Shown: positions 41,909-49,325 of the stretch, one piece after another
Position numbering within the stretch: position 1 is the stretch's first letter
Layout of the letters: each line of letters begins with the position of its first letter
Assembly: GCA_049653745.1 (NCBI GenBank)
Contig: JBASGW010000042.1
Span: 1-49,586, forward strand
Reading direction: 5' to 3'
From: CANDYO01 sp049653745
GTDB lineage: Bacteria > Pseudomonadota > Alphaproteobacteria > Rickettsiales > CANDYO01
Length of the DNA stretch: 49,586 bases
Program-made: the position numbers and the translations under genes
The notes under the pieces: model-generated
The model's input: only the letters and a program-made list of their open reading frames with translations
Told to the model about the DNA's origin: nothing
Databases searched by the model: none

Positions 41909-43801
41909 ATGAATACTAAATCTGAATCTACACAAGAACATATAAAATTTGATACTGAGGTGGGAAAAATACTTCAGTTAATGATTCACTCGCTTTATGC
42001 CAATAAAGACATTTTTTTAAGAGAGCTAATTTCAAATTCTTCTGATGCTTGTGATAAGCTTCGTTATTTAAGTATCACTAATCCAGAATTAACTAAAGAT
42101 GACTCTCAGTTTAAAATTAGAATTACTGCTGATGAAGCAAAAAGAACCTTAACCATTACAGATAATGGCATAGGAATGAATCGTGAAGATTTAATTGAAA
42201 ATATTGGCACAATAGCAAGATCTGGAACTCAAAATTTTGCTTCTAAATTAACTGGCGATAATTCTAAAGATTTACAATTAATTGGTCAATTTGGAGTAGG
42301 ATTCTATTCTGCTTTTATGGTGGCTGATAAAATTGAAGTTATGAGTTGCAAAGCTGGAGAAAAAAATGCCTGGTTATGGCAGTCTAAAGGCGATGGTGAA
42401 TATATAATAGAAAAATTAAGTCAATGCGATTTAACTCGTGGCACTTCAGTAATTTTGCATTTAAAACCAGAAGAGGATATTTTTCTAGATAAGTTTCGTA
42501 TTCGTCATGTTATTAAAACCTATTCCGATCATATAGCATTTCCAATAGAATTCACCCCTAGCGAAGGCGAAACAGAGGTATTAAATAATGCTTCTGCTAT
42601 TTGGATGCGTCCAAAAAATGAGATAACACCCGAACAGCATAACGAATTTTATAAACAAGTTTCTCACTTACCAGATTCTCCATGGGATATAATTCACAAT
42701 AAAAATGAGGGGATGGTTGAATTTACCAATCTATTATATATTCCTGCAAGCAAGCCTTTTGATTTATTTAATCCCGATCGCCGTAGTAAATTAAAACTAT
42801 ATATTAAAAGAGTGTTTATTGGATCAGAAGGAATAGATCTGGCACCTTCATATTTAAGATTTCTTCATGGAGTTATTGATTCAGAAGATTTACCTCTAAA
42901 TATAAATAGAGAAACTTTACAGCATAGTCACTCCTTAGAAAAGATTCGTAAGGCTCTTACTAAAAAAGTAATTAGCGAATTAAATTCTAAAATGAATAAG
43001 GATAGAGAAAATTATCTGTCTTTCTGGAATAATTTTGGCGCAGTTCTAAAAGAAGGTTTATGTGAAGCTCTTGTGGCAGATGAAAGAGAAAAATTATTAG
43101 AAGTATGCTTATTTAAAAGCGCTCTGCATAATAAACTAATTAGCCTTGCTGAATATATTGATAACATGAAAGATGGGCAAAATACTATCTTTTATTTAAG
43201 TGCTGATGATCCTGAAAAAGCTCAAAACAGCCCGCAATTAGAAGGATTTATTAAACGTGATATTGATGTTTTATTATTTACTGACACGGTTGATGACTTC
43301 TGGGTGAGCGTGATTCACAACTTCAAAGATAAGGAACTAAAATCAGTAACTAGAAGCGGCATTGAATTAGATTCAATTTTAAAAGCTAATAATAGCGAAG
43401 AAGAAAATTCTAAAGAACCAGAAGTTTTAAGCGATAACGACCAGAAATTAATTGATTACTTCAAGAAAGTTTTAGGTGGATTAGTAATGGATGTTAAAAT
43501 CTCTAAAAAGCTAGTTGATAGCCCTGTATGCTTAACCGTGGCAGAAGGAGCTATGGACATTCGTATGGAACGTTATTTGAAAGATCAAAAGCAGCTTCAT
43601 ACTAGCTTTGCTAAAATCTTAGAAATTAATAGTAATCATTCAATAATTAGTAAAATTACTCAAGAAATTCATAAAGGAGATAATTTAGCTGACGAGTTAA
43701 TTTTAGCTCTTTTTGATCAATCTTGTATTATGGAAGGTGAACCAATTAAAGATATGCATGCCTTTGCTAAAAGAATGAATAACTTATTGGGTAGAATTTA
43801 G
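41909..43801 (+). CDS. htpG: Molecular chaperone HtpG (Hsp90)
   Basis: ATP-dependent chaperone, about 630 residues. The N-terminal GHKL ATPase has LRELISNSSDACDKLR, TDNGIGMNREDLIENIG and GQFGVGFYSAFMVAD; the middle domain has LYIKRVFIGSEG and SEDLPLNINRETLQ with the catalytic arginine. A start at 41888 is open, but I chose ATG 41909 because AAAGGA lies 9 bases upstream and HtpG proteins begin shortly before the EHIKFDTEV segment; the upstream ATG has no ribosome site. Standing alone with its own promoter, as usual. Confidence 0.95.
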   Translation: MNTKSESTQEHIKFDTEVGKILQLMIHSLYANKDIFLRELISNSSDACDKLRYLSITNPELTKDDSQFKIRITADEAKRTLTITDNGIGMNREDLIENIGTIARSGTQNFASKLTGDNSKDLQLIGQFGVGFYSAFMVADKIEVMSCKAGEKNAWLWQSKGDGEYIIEKLSQCDLTRGTSVILHLKPEEDIFLDKFRIRHVIKTYSDHIAFPIEFTPSEGETEVLNNASAIWMRPKNEITPEQHNEFYKQVSHLPDSPWDIIHNKNEGMVEFTNLLYIPASKPFDLFNPDRRSKLKLYIKRVFIGSEGIDLAPSYLRFLHGVIDSEDLPLNINRETLQHSHSLEKIRKALTKKVISELNSKMNKDRENYLSFWNNFGAVLKEGLCEALVADEREKLLEVCLFKSALHNKLISLAEYIDNMKDGQNTIFYLSADDPEKAQNSPQLEGFIKRDIDVLLFTDTVDDFWVSVIHNFKDKELKSVTRSGIELDSILKANNSEEENSKEPEVLSDNDQKLIDYFKKVLGGLVMDVKISKKLVDSPVCLTVAEGAMDIRMERYLKDQKQLHTSFAKILEINSNHSIISKITQEIHKGDNLADELILALFDQSCIMEGEPIKDMHAFAKRMNNLLGRI

Positions 43802-43816
43802 AGAGAGATAAAAAAA

Positions 43817-43846
43817 CTTGCTAATAGTTTTATAACTATTAGCAAG
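43817..43846 (-). terminator. Strong hairpin downstream of htpG, terminator best suited to the minus strand
   Basis: A perfect 13-bp stem CTTGCTAATAGTT/AACTATTAGCAAG with a 4-base loop. On the minus strand it is followed by a 6-T run (43811-43816 read in reverse), a textbook intrinsic terminator. On the plus strand the tail is TGATTAAATT, so it ends htpG less well. It overlaps the stop of the small ychF-fragment frame. Confidence 0.75.
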
Positions 43847-43994
43847 TGATTAAATTAAATAATATATAAGATAAGAAGTTTAAATTTTCTACACTAACAA
43901 TGACCGAAGCAGCCATATCTAAGAATGAGACTTTGTAACCACCACGAATAATTTTATCCAAACCTGTTTCATTAAGACCTAACTTTTTTATCAT
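43839..43994 (-). pseudogene. Small ORF carrying a duplicated fragment of ychF
   Basis: A 51-residue frame. Residues 5-20 (LGLNETGLDKIIRGGY) are identical to YchF of this window and in the same reading frame, encoded by a 50-bp exact copy of 45372-45421. The other residues (MIKK before, KVSFLDMAASVIVSVENLNF after) do not match YchF. AGGAGT stands directly before the ATG, too close for a good ribosome site. A minus-strand terminator covers its end. It is either a relic of a partial duplication or an expressed mini-protein; I lean to a relic. Confidence 0.5.
43933..43982. repeat. 50-bp direct repeat, copy 1 (ychF fragment)
   Basis: Exactly identical over 50 bases to 45372-45421 inside ychF and in the same orientation, 1,439 bases away. 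The two copies flank the DUF84 NTPase gene and the 3' part of ychF. Confidence 0.95.
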
Positions 43995-44190
43995 ACTCCT
44001 ATAAAGTGGACTTTTTATAAGAACTCCATTATATTTTTGAAGACACTTTATTCCCTGGTTCTATAAATTTTCTATTTTTTAATATGGTTATATTTATAAA
44101 CAACCTTCTCACGCGGGTTATAAAAAATTTTATTGTTGAGTTACGCTGAATATCCAATAATTCAGGTTAAAAATCCTACCACAAAAACTT

Positions 44191-44796
44191 TTATTGTACT
44201 TCAACATAAATTATTTCTGAATCTCCAGCACATGAAGTTTTTAAATAATCGATATTATTGTTATATATACAATGTTCAAAAAAACCCTCATTACATAAAA
44301 ACTTTATCATTGAGTCCAACGCTAAAGTTAAATAATATTCACGAGATGTTCCTAATAATTCAAGATGAGGGTCTTTATCATTAGATATTATATTTAACTT
44401 AACCATAGCTTGACCTACGGTTTTTTGACTAAATCCATATGATCGAGCAAGATCAACAGCTTCGGTAGGAAATGATATATTAGCAGATTCAAAAACTGGA
44501 ATATTAATTTTCCCCATAGCATCGCAAACAATCAAAGCTTTATCAAAATATTGTTGATTTTCAAAAAAAATTCCACTTTCAATTGCAATGTATAAGTCAG
44601 CATTTGCTATTATCTTCTTCGTATTTGCAATTCTATTAATTGCACCTAGCAAAGTTTCTTCATACTCTTCAGGCTGCTCATTAACTCCTGATTCTGCACC
44701 CAATTTTTCAACTTCTACTTCAATACCATTAAAGTTTAGGGCCTTTTCTAATGAATTAACCTTTATTTTGCTTTTAGAAGCCAATATAATTTTCAT
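44191..44796 (-). CDS. DUF84/YjjX-type inosine/xanthosine triphosphatase
   Basis: House-cleaning NTPase that removes ITP/XTP. The 201 residues open with MKIILASKSKIKVNSLEKAL (phosphate-binding loop of the ITPase-like fold), followed by SGVNEQPEEYEETLLGAINR, where Gln-Pro and the E-x-T-x-x-GA-x-NR block are family marks, then ADLYIAIESGIFF with the acidic metal site. The length is slightly above the usual 170-180 because of a C-terminal extension with two cysteines. The family is common in gammaproteobacteria and archaea but not expected in Rickettsiales. It lies between two 50-bp direct repeats, so it may be an inserted gene. Confidence 0.8.
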   Translation of the reverse strand: MKIILASKSKIKVNSLEKALNFNGIEVEVEKLGAESGVNEQPEEYEETLLGAINRIANTKKIIANADLYIAIESGIFFENQQYFDKALIVCDAMGKINIPVFESANISFPTEAVDLARSYGFSQKTVGQAMVKLNIISNDKDPHLELLGTSREYYLTLALDSMIKFLCNEGFFEHCIYNNNIDYLKTSCAGDSEIIYVEVQ

Positions 44797-45103
44797 TATT
44801 ATTTCTCATAGTTATTTTTTAAAATGTTAACAATATTTAAAAAAACTAGCAAGAAAATTTTTAAGAAATTTATTTTTATAGAAATATCTACGTGATATCT
44901 GTAAAAATCACCATAGCTATACTAACAATAACCTATTGGATTAAGATTAAAGATATGTTACGTATATTTTATTCTACAAATTATCCTGTTTATAACTATA
45001 TAAATAAAATTTTCTGAGAATATTTTGTATCAAACTCATATTCTTGTGGTGATCCTATTATTAGTGCAATATTAGCAAAAGCTGCTTTTATTAAACTAAT
45101 ATT
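44797..45103. other. 307-base intergenic region between ychF and the DUF84 gene
   Basis: AT-rich with no convincing gene. A minus-strand frame of about 34 codons (around 45018-45100, with residues such as ALIIGSPQEYEFDTKYSQ) has a protein-like look and might be a degraded gene end, but it lacks a start and support. It presumably also carries the DUF84 promoter. Confidence 0.4.
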
Positions 45104-46198
45104 TTAGACATTAAACCTAAAATGCAGCACGTCTCCATCTTGCACCATATATTCTTTGCCCTCTAGGCGAAACTTACCAGCTTCTTTAGCCCCAGATTCT
45201 CCATTACAAGCAATATAATCGGCATAAGCAATGGTTTCAGAGCGGATAAATCCTTTCTCAAAATCAGTATGAATAACACCTGCAGCTTGTGGAGCAAGTG
45301 ACCCTTTTTTAACAGTCCAAGCACGAGCCTCTTTAGGACCAATAGTAAAAAATGTATCAAGATCTAAAATATTGTAACCACCACGAATAATTTTATCCAA
45401 ACCTGTTTCATTAAGACCTAAATCTTTTAAAAATTCTTTCTTATCATCTTCGTCTAAAGTAGAAATTTCTTCTTCTATCTTAGCAGAAATAATCACTAGA
45501 GGAGCTTTCTCAGCTTTTGCTTTTTTAGCTATTTCTTCACTATAAGAATTTCCAGTAACAGCATCACTTTCTGCAACATTACATACATATAATACGGGCT
45601 TAGACGTGATTAAGTTAAGATGAGTTATAGCTCTAGCATTATCTGCGTTCATTATGTTGCGAACTGGATTTCCATCGCTCAACACTTTCAATACTTCTTT
45701 TACTAAAGGTAAAATAGCAGCTGATTCTTTATCACCAGTTTTAGCTTTTTTCTCAATATTAGGTAGTCTTTTTTCAATTGATTCTAAATCAGCTAAAACC
45801 AGCTCAGTCTCAATAATTTCTGCATCACGCAATGGAGAAACATTATTTTCAACATGAGTTATATTATTATCTTCAAAGCAACGAAGAAGATGAATTATGG
45901 CATCCACTTCTCGCACATGAGATAAAAATTTATTTCCTAAACCTTCACCTTTGCTTGCACCACGCACAAGGCCAGCAATATCAACTATTTCAATTTGAGT
46001 AGGAATTATTTTGGCAGATCCTGCAATTTTTGCTAAAGCAGAGATCCTTTCATCAGGAACAGAAACTACGCCAAAATTTGGTTCAATTGTACAGAATGGA
46101 TAATTTGCTGCTTGCGCAGAGATAGTTTGAGTTAATGCATTAAAAAGCGTTGATTTACCTACATTAGGTAATCCAACTATTCCACATTTAAAGCCCAT
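45104..46198 (-). CDS. ychF: Ribosome-binding ATPase YchF/Ola1
   Basis: Obg-related P-loop ATPase that binds ribosomes. The 364-residue protein has Walker A GLPNVGKSTLFNALT, the switch region TIEPNFGVVSVPDERI, VDIAGLVRGASKGEGLGN, the hydrophobic residue replacing the catalytic Gln of GTPases, NVAESD (the altered NKxD site giving ATP preference) and a C-terminal TGS domain ending YMVQDGDVLHFRFNV. Complete. It overlaps pth by 11 bases; the pair pth-ychF is a widely conserved operon. A 50-bp part (45372-45421) also occurs upstream of the DUF84 gene's far side at 43933-43982. Confidence 0.97.
   Translation of the reverse strand: MGFKCGIVGLPNVGKSTLFNALTQTISAQAANYPFCTIEPNFGVVSVPDERISALAKIAGSAKIIPTQIEIVDIAGLVRGASKGEGLGNKFLSHVREVDAIIHLLRCFEDNNITHVENNVSPLRDAEIIETELVLADLESIEKRLPNIEKKAKTGDKESAAILPLVKEVLKVLSDGNPVRNIMNADNARAITHLNLITSKPVLYVCNVAESDAVTGNSYSEEIAKKAKAEKAPLVIISAKIEEEISTLDEDDKKEFLKDLGLNETGLDKIIRGGYNILDLDTFFTIGPKEARAWTVKKGSLAPQAAGVIHTDFEKGFIRSETIAYADYIACNGESGAKEAGKFRLEGKEYMVQDGDVLHFRFNV
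45372..45421. repeat. 50-bp direct repeat, copy 2 (inside ychF)
   Basis: The ychF-resident copy of the repeat at 43933-43982. It encodes LGLNETGLDKIIRGGY on the minus strand, at the junction between the YchF G/helical part and the start of the TGS domain. The flanks of the two copies are unrelated. Confidence 0.95.
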
Positions 46199-46772
46199 AT
46201 GTTTGATACTCCATTGCCATTTTATTCATAAATAATGCCATATTTTTATCTAAAACCAAATCTAAATGCTCAATAATTAATTGAGAGATTTTTTCGATAA
46301 TTTTTTCTTCTTCTTTAGTAAATTTATCTAGCACATAATCACCAACATTTCTCATAGAATTAGGCTTACCTACACCAATTCTTAGGCGGTAATAATTACT
46401 GCTCAAATGCTGATCTATAGATTTTATTCCATTATGGCCACCTGAACCACCAGCAATTTTCATTTTAATTTTAGCGAAACTTAGATCAATATCATCATGA
46501 ATCACAATAATATTAGATAAATCAATTTTATAAAAAGAACTAACTTTAGCCACAGCTTCACCTGAAAGATTCATGTAAGTTTGTGGCTTTAATAGAGTTA
46601 TTTTTTTATTAAGAATTAATTTACTTGATACTAAGGAAGCAAATTTATTGCTAAAACTTGGAAAATCAAATTTTTCGGCAATAGCATCAATAAGATTAAA
46701 TCCTATATTATGCCTAGTATTTTCATAATTAAGGCCAGGGTTACCTAATCCTACTAAGATAATATGCTGCAT
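46188..46772 (-). CDS. pth: Peptidyl-tRNA hydrolase
   Basis: Releases tRNA from prematurely dropped peptidyl-tRNA. In 194 residues it has GLGNPGLNYENTRHNIGFNLID, where the His in TRHNIG is catalytic, KPQTYMNLSG, HDDIDLSFAKIKMKIAGGSGGHNGIKSI, and LRIGVGKP. Complete. It starts 7 bases after the peptidyl-prolyl isomerase gene and overlaps ychF by 11 bases, so these three are translated from one message. rplY, commonly just before pth, is not here. Confidence 0.96.
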   Translation of the reverse strand: MQHIILVGLGNPGLNYENTRHNIGFNLIDAIAEKFDFPSFSNKFASLVSSKLILNKKITLLKPQTYMNLSGEAVAKVSSFYKIDLSNIIVIHDDIDLSFAKIKMKIAGGSGGHNGIKSIDQHLSSNYYRLRIGVGKPNSMRNVGDYVLDKFTKEEEKIIEKISQLIIEHLDLVLDKNMALFMNKMAMEYQTYGL

Positions 46773-46779
46773 TTAATTA

Positions 46780-47328
46780 CTATTTTGGTTGAACTTCATC
46801 TTCAGCCATTGTCATTCTAATAATTTTATCTGGATTATTTACAGATCCATTATTTTGAGGATCACCTTTTTTAATTTTATCCACATATTCCATACCCTCA
46901 ATCACTTGTCCCCAAACAGTATATTGATTATCAAGAAATCTGGCGTTTGCTAAACAAATAAAGAATTGACTATCACCTGAATTTGGATCATTAGAACGAG
47001 CCATAGACACAGTGCCTTTAACATGAGGTTCTTTAGAAAATTCAGCTGGTATTTTTTGACCTGAACCACCGGTTCCATTTCCAAGTGGATCACCTGTTTG
47101 CACCATAAATCCATCAATCACTCTATGAAAAGTTAATCCATCATAAAATTTTTCACGAACTAATTCCTTAATTCTAGCCACATGCTTAGGGGCTAAATCT
47201 GGGCGCATTTCTATAGCAACCCTTCCATCTTTTAAATATAAATATAAAATATTATCCAAATTATTTGCATTAACTAACGAAGACATAAAAATTACACATC
47301 CTAAAACTATTGATAATAAACGTTTCAT
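46780..47328 (-). CDS. Cyclophilin-type peptidyl-prolyl cis-trans isomerase, exported
   Basis: Periplasmic PPIase of 182 residues. The signal peptide covers about residues 1-21 (MKRLLSIVLGCVIFMSSLVNA). The cyclophilin domain shows FYDGLTFHRVIDGFMVQTGDP (catalytic Arg in FHRV), GTGGSGQKIPAEF, GTVSMARSNDPNSGDSQFFI and FLDNQYTVWGQVIEGMEYVDKI, all family blocks. It probably folds exported proteins such as the barrel proteins in this window. First gene of the ppi-pth-ychF operon. Confidence 0.93.
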   Translation of the reverse strand: MKRLLSIVLGCVIFMSSLVNANNLDNILYLYLKDGRVAIEMRPDLAPKHVARIKELVREKFYDGLTFHRVIDGFMVQTGDPLGNGTGGSGQKIPAEFSKEPHVKGTVSMARSNDPNSGDSQFFICLANARFLDNQYTVWGQVIEGMEYVDKIKKGDPQNNGSVNNPDKIIRMTMAEDEVQPK

Positions 47329-47363
47329 AATAACCCTTTAAAAACAAATATAAAATAATAAAC

Positions 47364-47381
47364 CTCTAAGTAATCTTAGAG
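47364..47381. other. Small hairpin upstream of the isomerase gene
   Basis: CTCTAAG/CTTAGAG stem (7 bp) with a TAAT loop, 35 bases before the isomerase start codon on the minus strand, followed there by a T-rich stretch. It could be a leader structure or a weak terminator for the gene at 47600; not resolved. Confidence 0.3.
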
Positions 47382-47553
47382 CACTGAACAAAAATAAAAA
47401 GCTCAATTACTTTTAAAATATATTTTAAGTATAAGCACCTTAAATTTTCTTAATTTTAGATCTAATAAATTTTTAGTTAATTGGTAAAATCTAAGACCTA
47501 AAGAGCTATAATTTCACCAACTCACATATTTATATTTGTATTGCCATAAACAT

Positions 47554-47581
47554 ATTGCTCTAATTTTGAAAGTAGAGCAAT
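47554..47581 (-). terminator. Possible terminator after the lysine-rich secreted protein gene
   Basis: A perfect 9-bp stem ATTGCTCTA/TAGAGCAAT with a 10-base loop, 18 bases after the stop at 47600. No real T-run follows, so confidence is limited. Confidence 0.4.
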
Positions 47582-47599
47582 TATAACTAGATCAATAAA

Positions 47600-47968
47600 T
47601 TATTGATTTTGTTGTTGATCTTGGCTTTGTTTTTGAGCGCGTCTTTTAGATTTTTGCTTTTTAAATTTTTTCTTCTTTTTATCATTTTTATTTTGAGTTG
47701 CTTCTTTTTCTTCACTGGTTGAAGGAGCAACTTTTTCATCTGATTTAGCTACTTCAGTGTTAGCTTCCACTTTGCTTGAGTTAGCTTCTTCTGAGTGAGC
47801 TTTAACTTGATTGCTTGTTTGCTCTGAAGATGGAGTTACAGTAGAAGTTACAGAAGCTGGAGCTTCAGCCACCACAGCAGCTGGGGCATTGGCAGATTCT
47901 GCCAATACGAGTGCACTTGATAATAAAATTGATGACGCTAATAAGCATTTTTTAATTGTTAATGACAT
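47600..47968 (-). CDS. Hypothetical exported low-complexity protein, Lys/Gln-rich C-terminus
   Basis: I do not recognise a family. The 122 residues start with a signal peptide (about 1-23, ending ALVLA), continue with an Ala/Val/Thr/Ser/Glu-rich disordered stretch (EAPASVTSTVTPSSEQ, EEANSSKVEANTEVAKS) and end in a highly basic then Gln-rich tail (KKKKKFKKQKSKRRAQKQ). The acidic-to-basic design suggests a periplasmic protein that binds an anionic partner such as LPS, peptidoglycan or nucleic acid; this is inference. AGGAG lies 9 bases before the ATG, and a promoter-like pair is upstream, so the gene is likely real. Confidence 0.65.
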   Translation of the reverse strand: MSLTIKKCLLASSILLSSALVLAESANAPAAVVAEAPASVTSTVTPSSEQTSNQVKAHSEEANSSKVEANTEVAKSDEKVAPSTSEEKEATQNKNDKKKKKFKKQKSKRRAQKQSQDQQQNQ

Positions 47969-48020
47969 AAAGATAGCTCCTAAATAAGATTGTTAGTTTA
48001 ACTTGAGTTATAGAATAATT

Positions 48021-48049
48021 ATATTAAGAAGATTAATAATTTTTTGCAA
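48021..48049 (-). promoter_or_regulatory. Predicted promoter of the lysine-rich protein gene
   Basis: On the minus strand: TTGCAA (48044-48049), 17 bases, TAATAT (48021-48026), about 53 bases before the start at 47968. Confidence 0.45.
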
Positions 48050-48078
48050 GATATAAAAATTACCTAAGTCATAAAAAA

Positions 48079-48111
48079 AAGGAGACGTTAAAAAACATCT
48101 CCTTCTCTTAA
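48079..48111 (-). terminator. Intrinsic terminator of the second barrel gene
   Basis: An 11-base stem (AAGGAGACGTT with AACATCTCCTT; one position is a G-U wobble on the minus-strand RNA) with a 4-base T loop, then a run of eight T on the minus strand. About 25 bases after the stop of the barrel gene. Confidence 0.85.
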
Positions 48112-48132
48112 TTCTTAAATTAAGTAAGAATA

Positions 48133-48849
48133 TTAGAATGGTACGTGAACACCAAGAACTATATCATTACTTTGTAATCTTTCAGTTTTAACACCAGCAA
48201 TTTTATGAGCATCGCCATTGTCTGAGAAAGCATAACCTAAGCTAACTTTAATATCATTAACTGGTAATTTATATGCTATACCTGCACCAACTTGGTAAGC
48301 GAACTTCCAATCTGTACTATGGTTAACAATATTTCCAGATGATCTATTTACTGTTGTGCTATATTTATTAGCTGCAGCACCTAAACCTACCATTACATAT
48401 GGAGAAACTTTCATTTCAGTAACTGCACCGAAATCATAAACTCCGTTTACCAATATTCTAGTTGTCTTAACTTCTGAATGATAAGTATCGCTTCCTGAAG
48501 TAAAGTTATAAGATGCTGGGAACACATAAGAAAGGCCTAAACCAACTCTAACGTTTTCATTAATCGCTTTACCAATACCAAGTCCTAATGAACCAGTATC
48601 ATGGAAGTTTTTTGTTGATCTACCAGTGTCTGAAAATTTTGGCTCGTAATGAGTGAAATTATATGAACCTTCTAAAGAAACGAAATATTCTTTCATCATT
48701 TTTTCTTCTTTAATTTCTTCTTTTGATTCATGATGATGTTGTTTTTCTTTTTTTAGAAAACTTGTATCTTGAGTGCCACTTGAAGCCAATGCTGAAGTTG
48801 AAAGCAATCCAACAACAACTAATGCAAGTGATGATTTTATTATGCTCAT
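48133..48849 (-). CDS. Outer-membrane beta-barrel surface protein, second copy
   Basis: Exported barrel protein of 238 residues. I chose ATG 48849 over the longer frame from 48891: the internal Met starts a clean signal peptide (MSIIKSSLALVVVGLLSTSALA) and has AGAGG 9 bases upstream, and the predicted transcription start leaves the earlier ATG with a poor site. After cleavage comes a charged, His/Glu/Lys-rich linker (KKEKQHHHESKEEIKEEK), then strands such as YFVSLEGSYNFTHY, YVMVGLGAAANKYS, FAYQVGAGIAYKLP and the terminal VLGVHVPF. Same layout as the protein at 9268-9993. The His-rich stretch could bind metal. Likely a major surface antigen. Confidence 0.78.
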   Translation of the reverse strand: MSIIKSSLALVVVGLLSTSALASSGTQDTSFLKKEKQHHHESKEEIKEEKMMKEYFVSLEGSYNFTHYEPKFSDTGRSTKNFHDTGSLGLGIGKAINENVRVGLGLSYVFPASYNFTSGSDTYHSEVKTTRILVNGVYDFGAVTEMKVSPYVMVGLGAAANKYSTTVNRSSGNIVNHSTDWKFAYQVGAGIAYKLPVNDIKVSLGYAFSDNGDAHKIAGVKTERLQSNDIVLGVHVPF

Positions 48850-48911
48850 AATTAAATACCTCTTTATATTTTGAATAAAGGCTATATACATGTTTAATGT
48901 CGCCTGAGGAT

Positions 48912-48939
48912 ATTATAGATGCACTAATCTACAAATCAA
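48912..48939 (-). promoter_or_regulatory. Strong predicted promoter of the second barrel gene
   Basis: On the minus strand: TTGATT (48934-48939), 16 bases, perfect TATAAT (48912-48917). The transcript would begin near 48905, leaving about 56 bases of leader before the ATG at 48849. Confidence 0.55.
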
Positions 48940-49263
48940 GCTCATCTAAGAAAATCTATATAATTTAGAGTCATTTTTTTATAATTGATTCAGTAAAATT
49001 AAGAATTCTTATTAAAATATTTTATGATTAGTTTAATATAATTTTTTTCTTATCATTTTAAATATTCCACTTAAGGCCTTTATATGACCCAAATATATTC
49101 AAAACAATACTGGATTATTTAACAACTCATTATTGAACTTTTACAATTTATTATAAAAGTCACAGCGTGTATTTTTTACCACAGTAGCTATAACTTTAAT
49201 AAAAAATTTAGCATTTAGCACCTAAAACCTAAATTATACCAAAAAAGAATTATAAATAAAAAA
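48940..49263. other. 324-base intergenic region upstream of the barrel promoter
   Basis: Very AT-rich. The only structure noticed is an 11-bp near-perfect hairpin (49137-49160, ACTTTTACAAT with one mismatch, 2-base loop). No coding frame or RNA gene seen. Confidence 0.4.
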
Positions 49264-49290
49264 TGCCCCCCAAATTAAATTCAGGGAGCA
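49264..49290 (-). terminator. Intrinsic terminator of the right-edge gene
   Basis: Stem TGCTCCC/GGGGGCA on the minus strand (one G-U pair) with a 13-base loop, then a run of T. It lies 36 bases past the stop of the partial gene. Confidence 0.8.
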
Positions 49291-49325
49291 GCCTTTAGTA
49301 GCAATAAACTCATTAAATGTTTATC

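Noticed and set aside
44133..44384. Plus-strand frame of 83 codons opposite the DUF84 gene
   Set aside because: The DUF84 protein on the other strand has clear family motifs; this frame does not resemble any protein.
45018..45100. Possible relic coding frame upstream of the ychF stop on the minus strand
   Set aside because: The peptide looks protein-like (GSPQEYEFDTKYSQ) but there is no start, no homology I can name and only about 34 codons.
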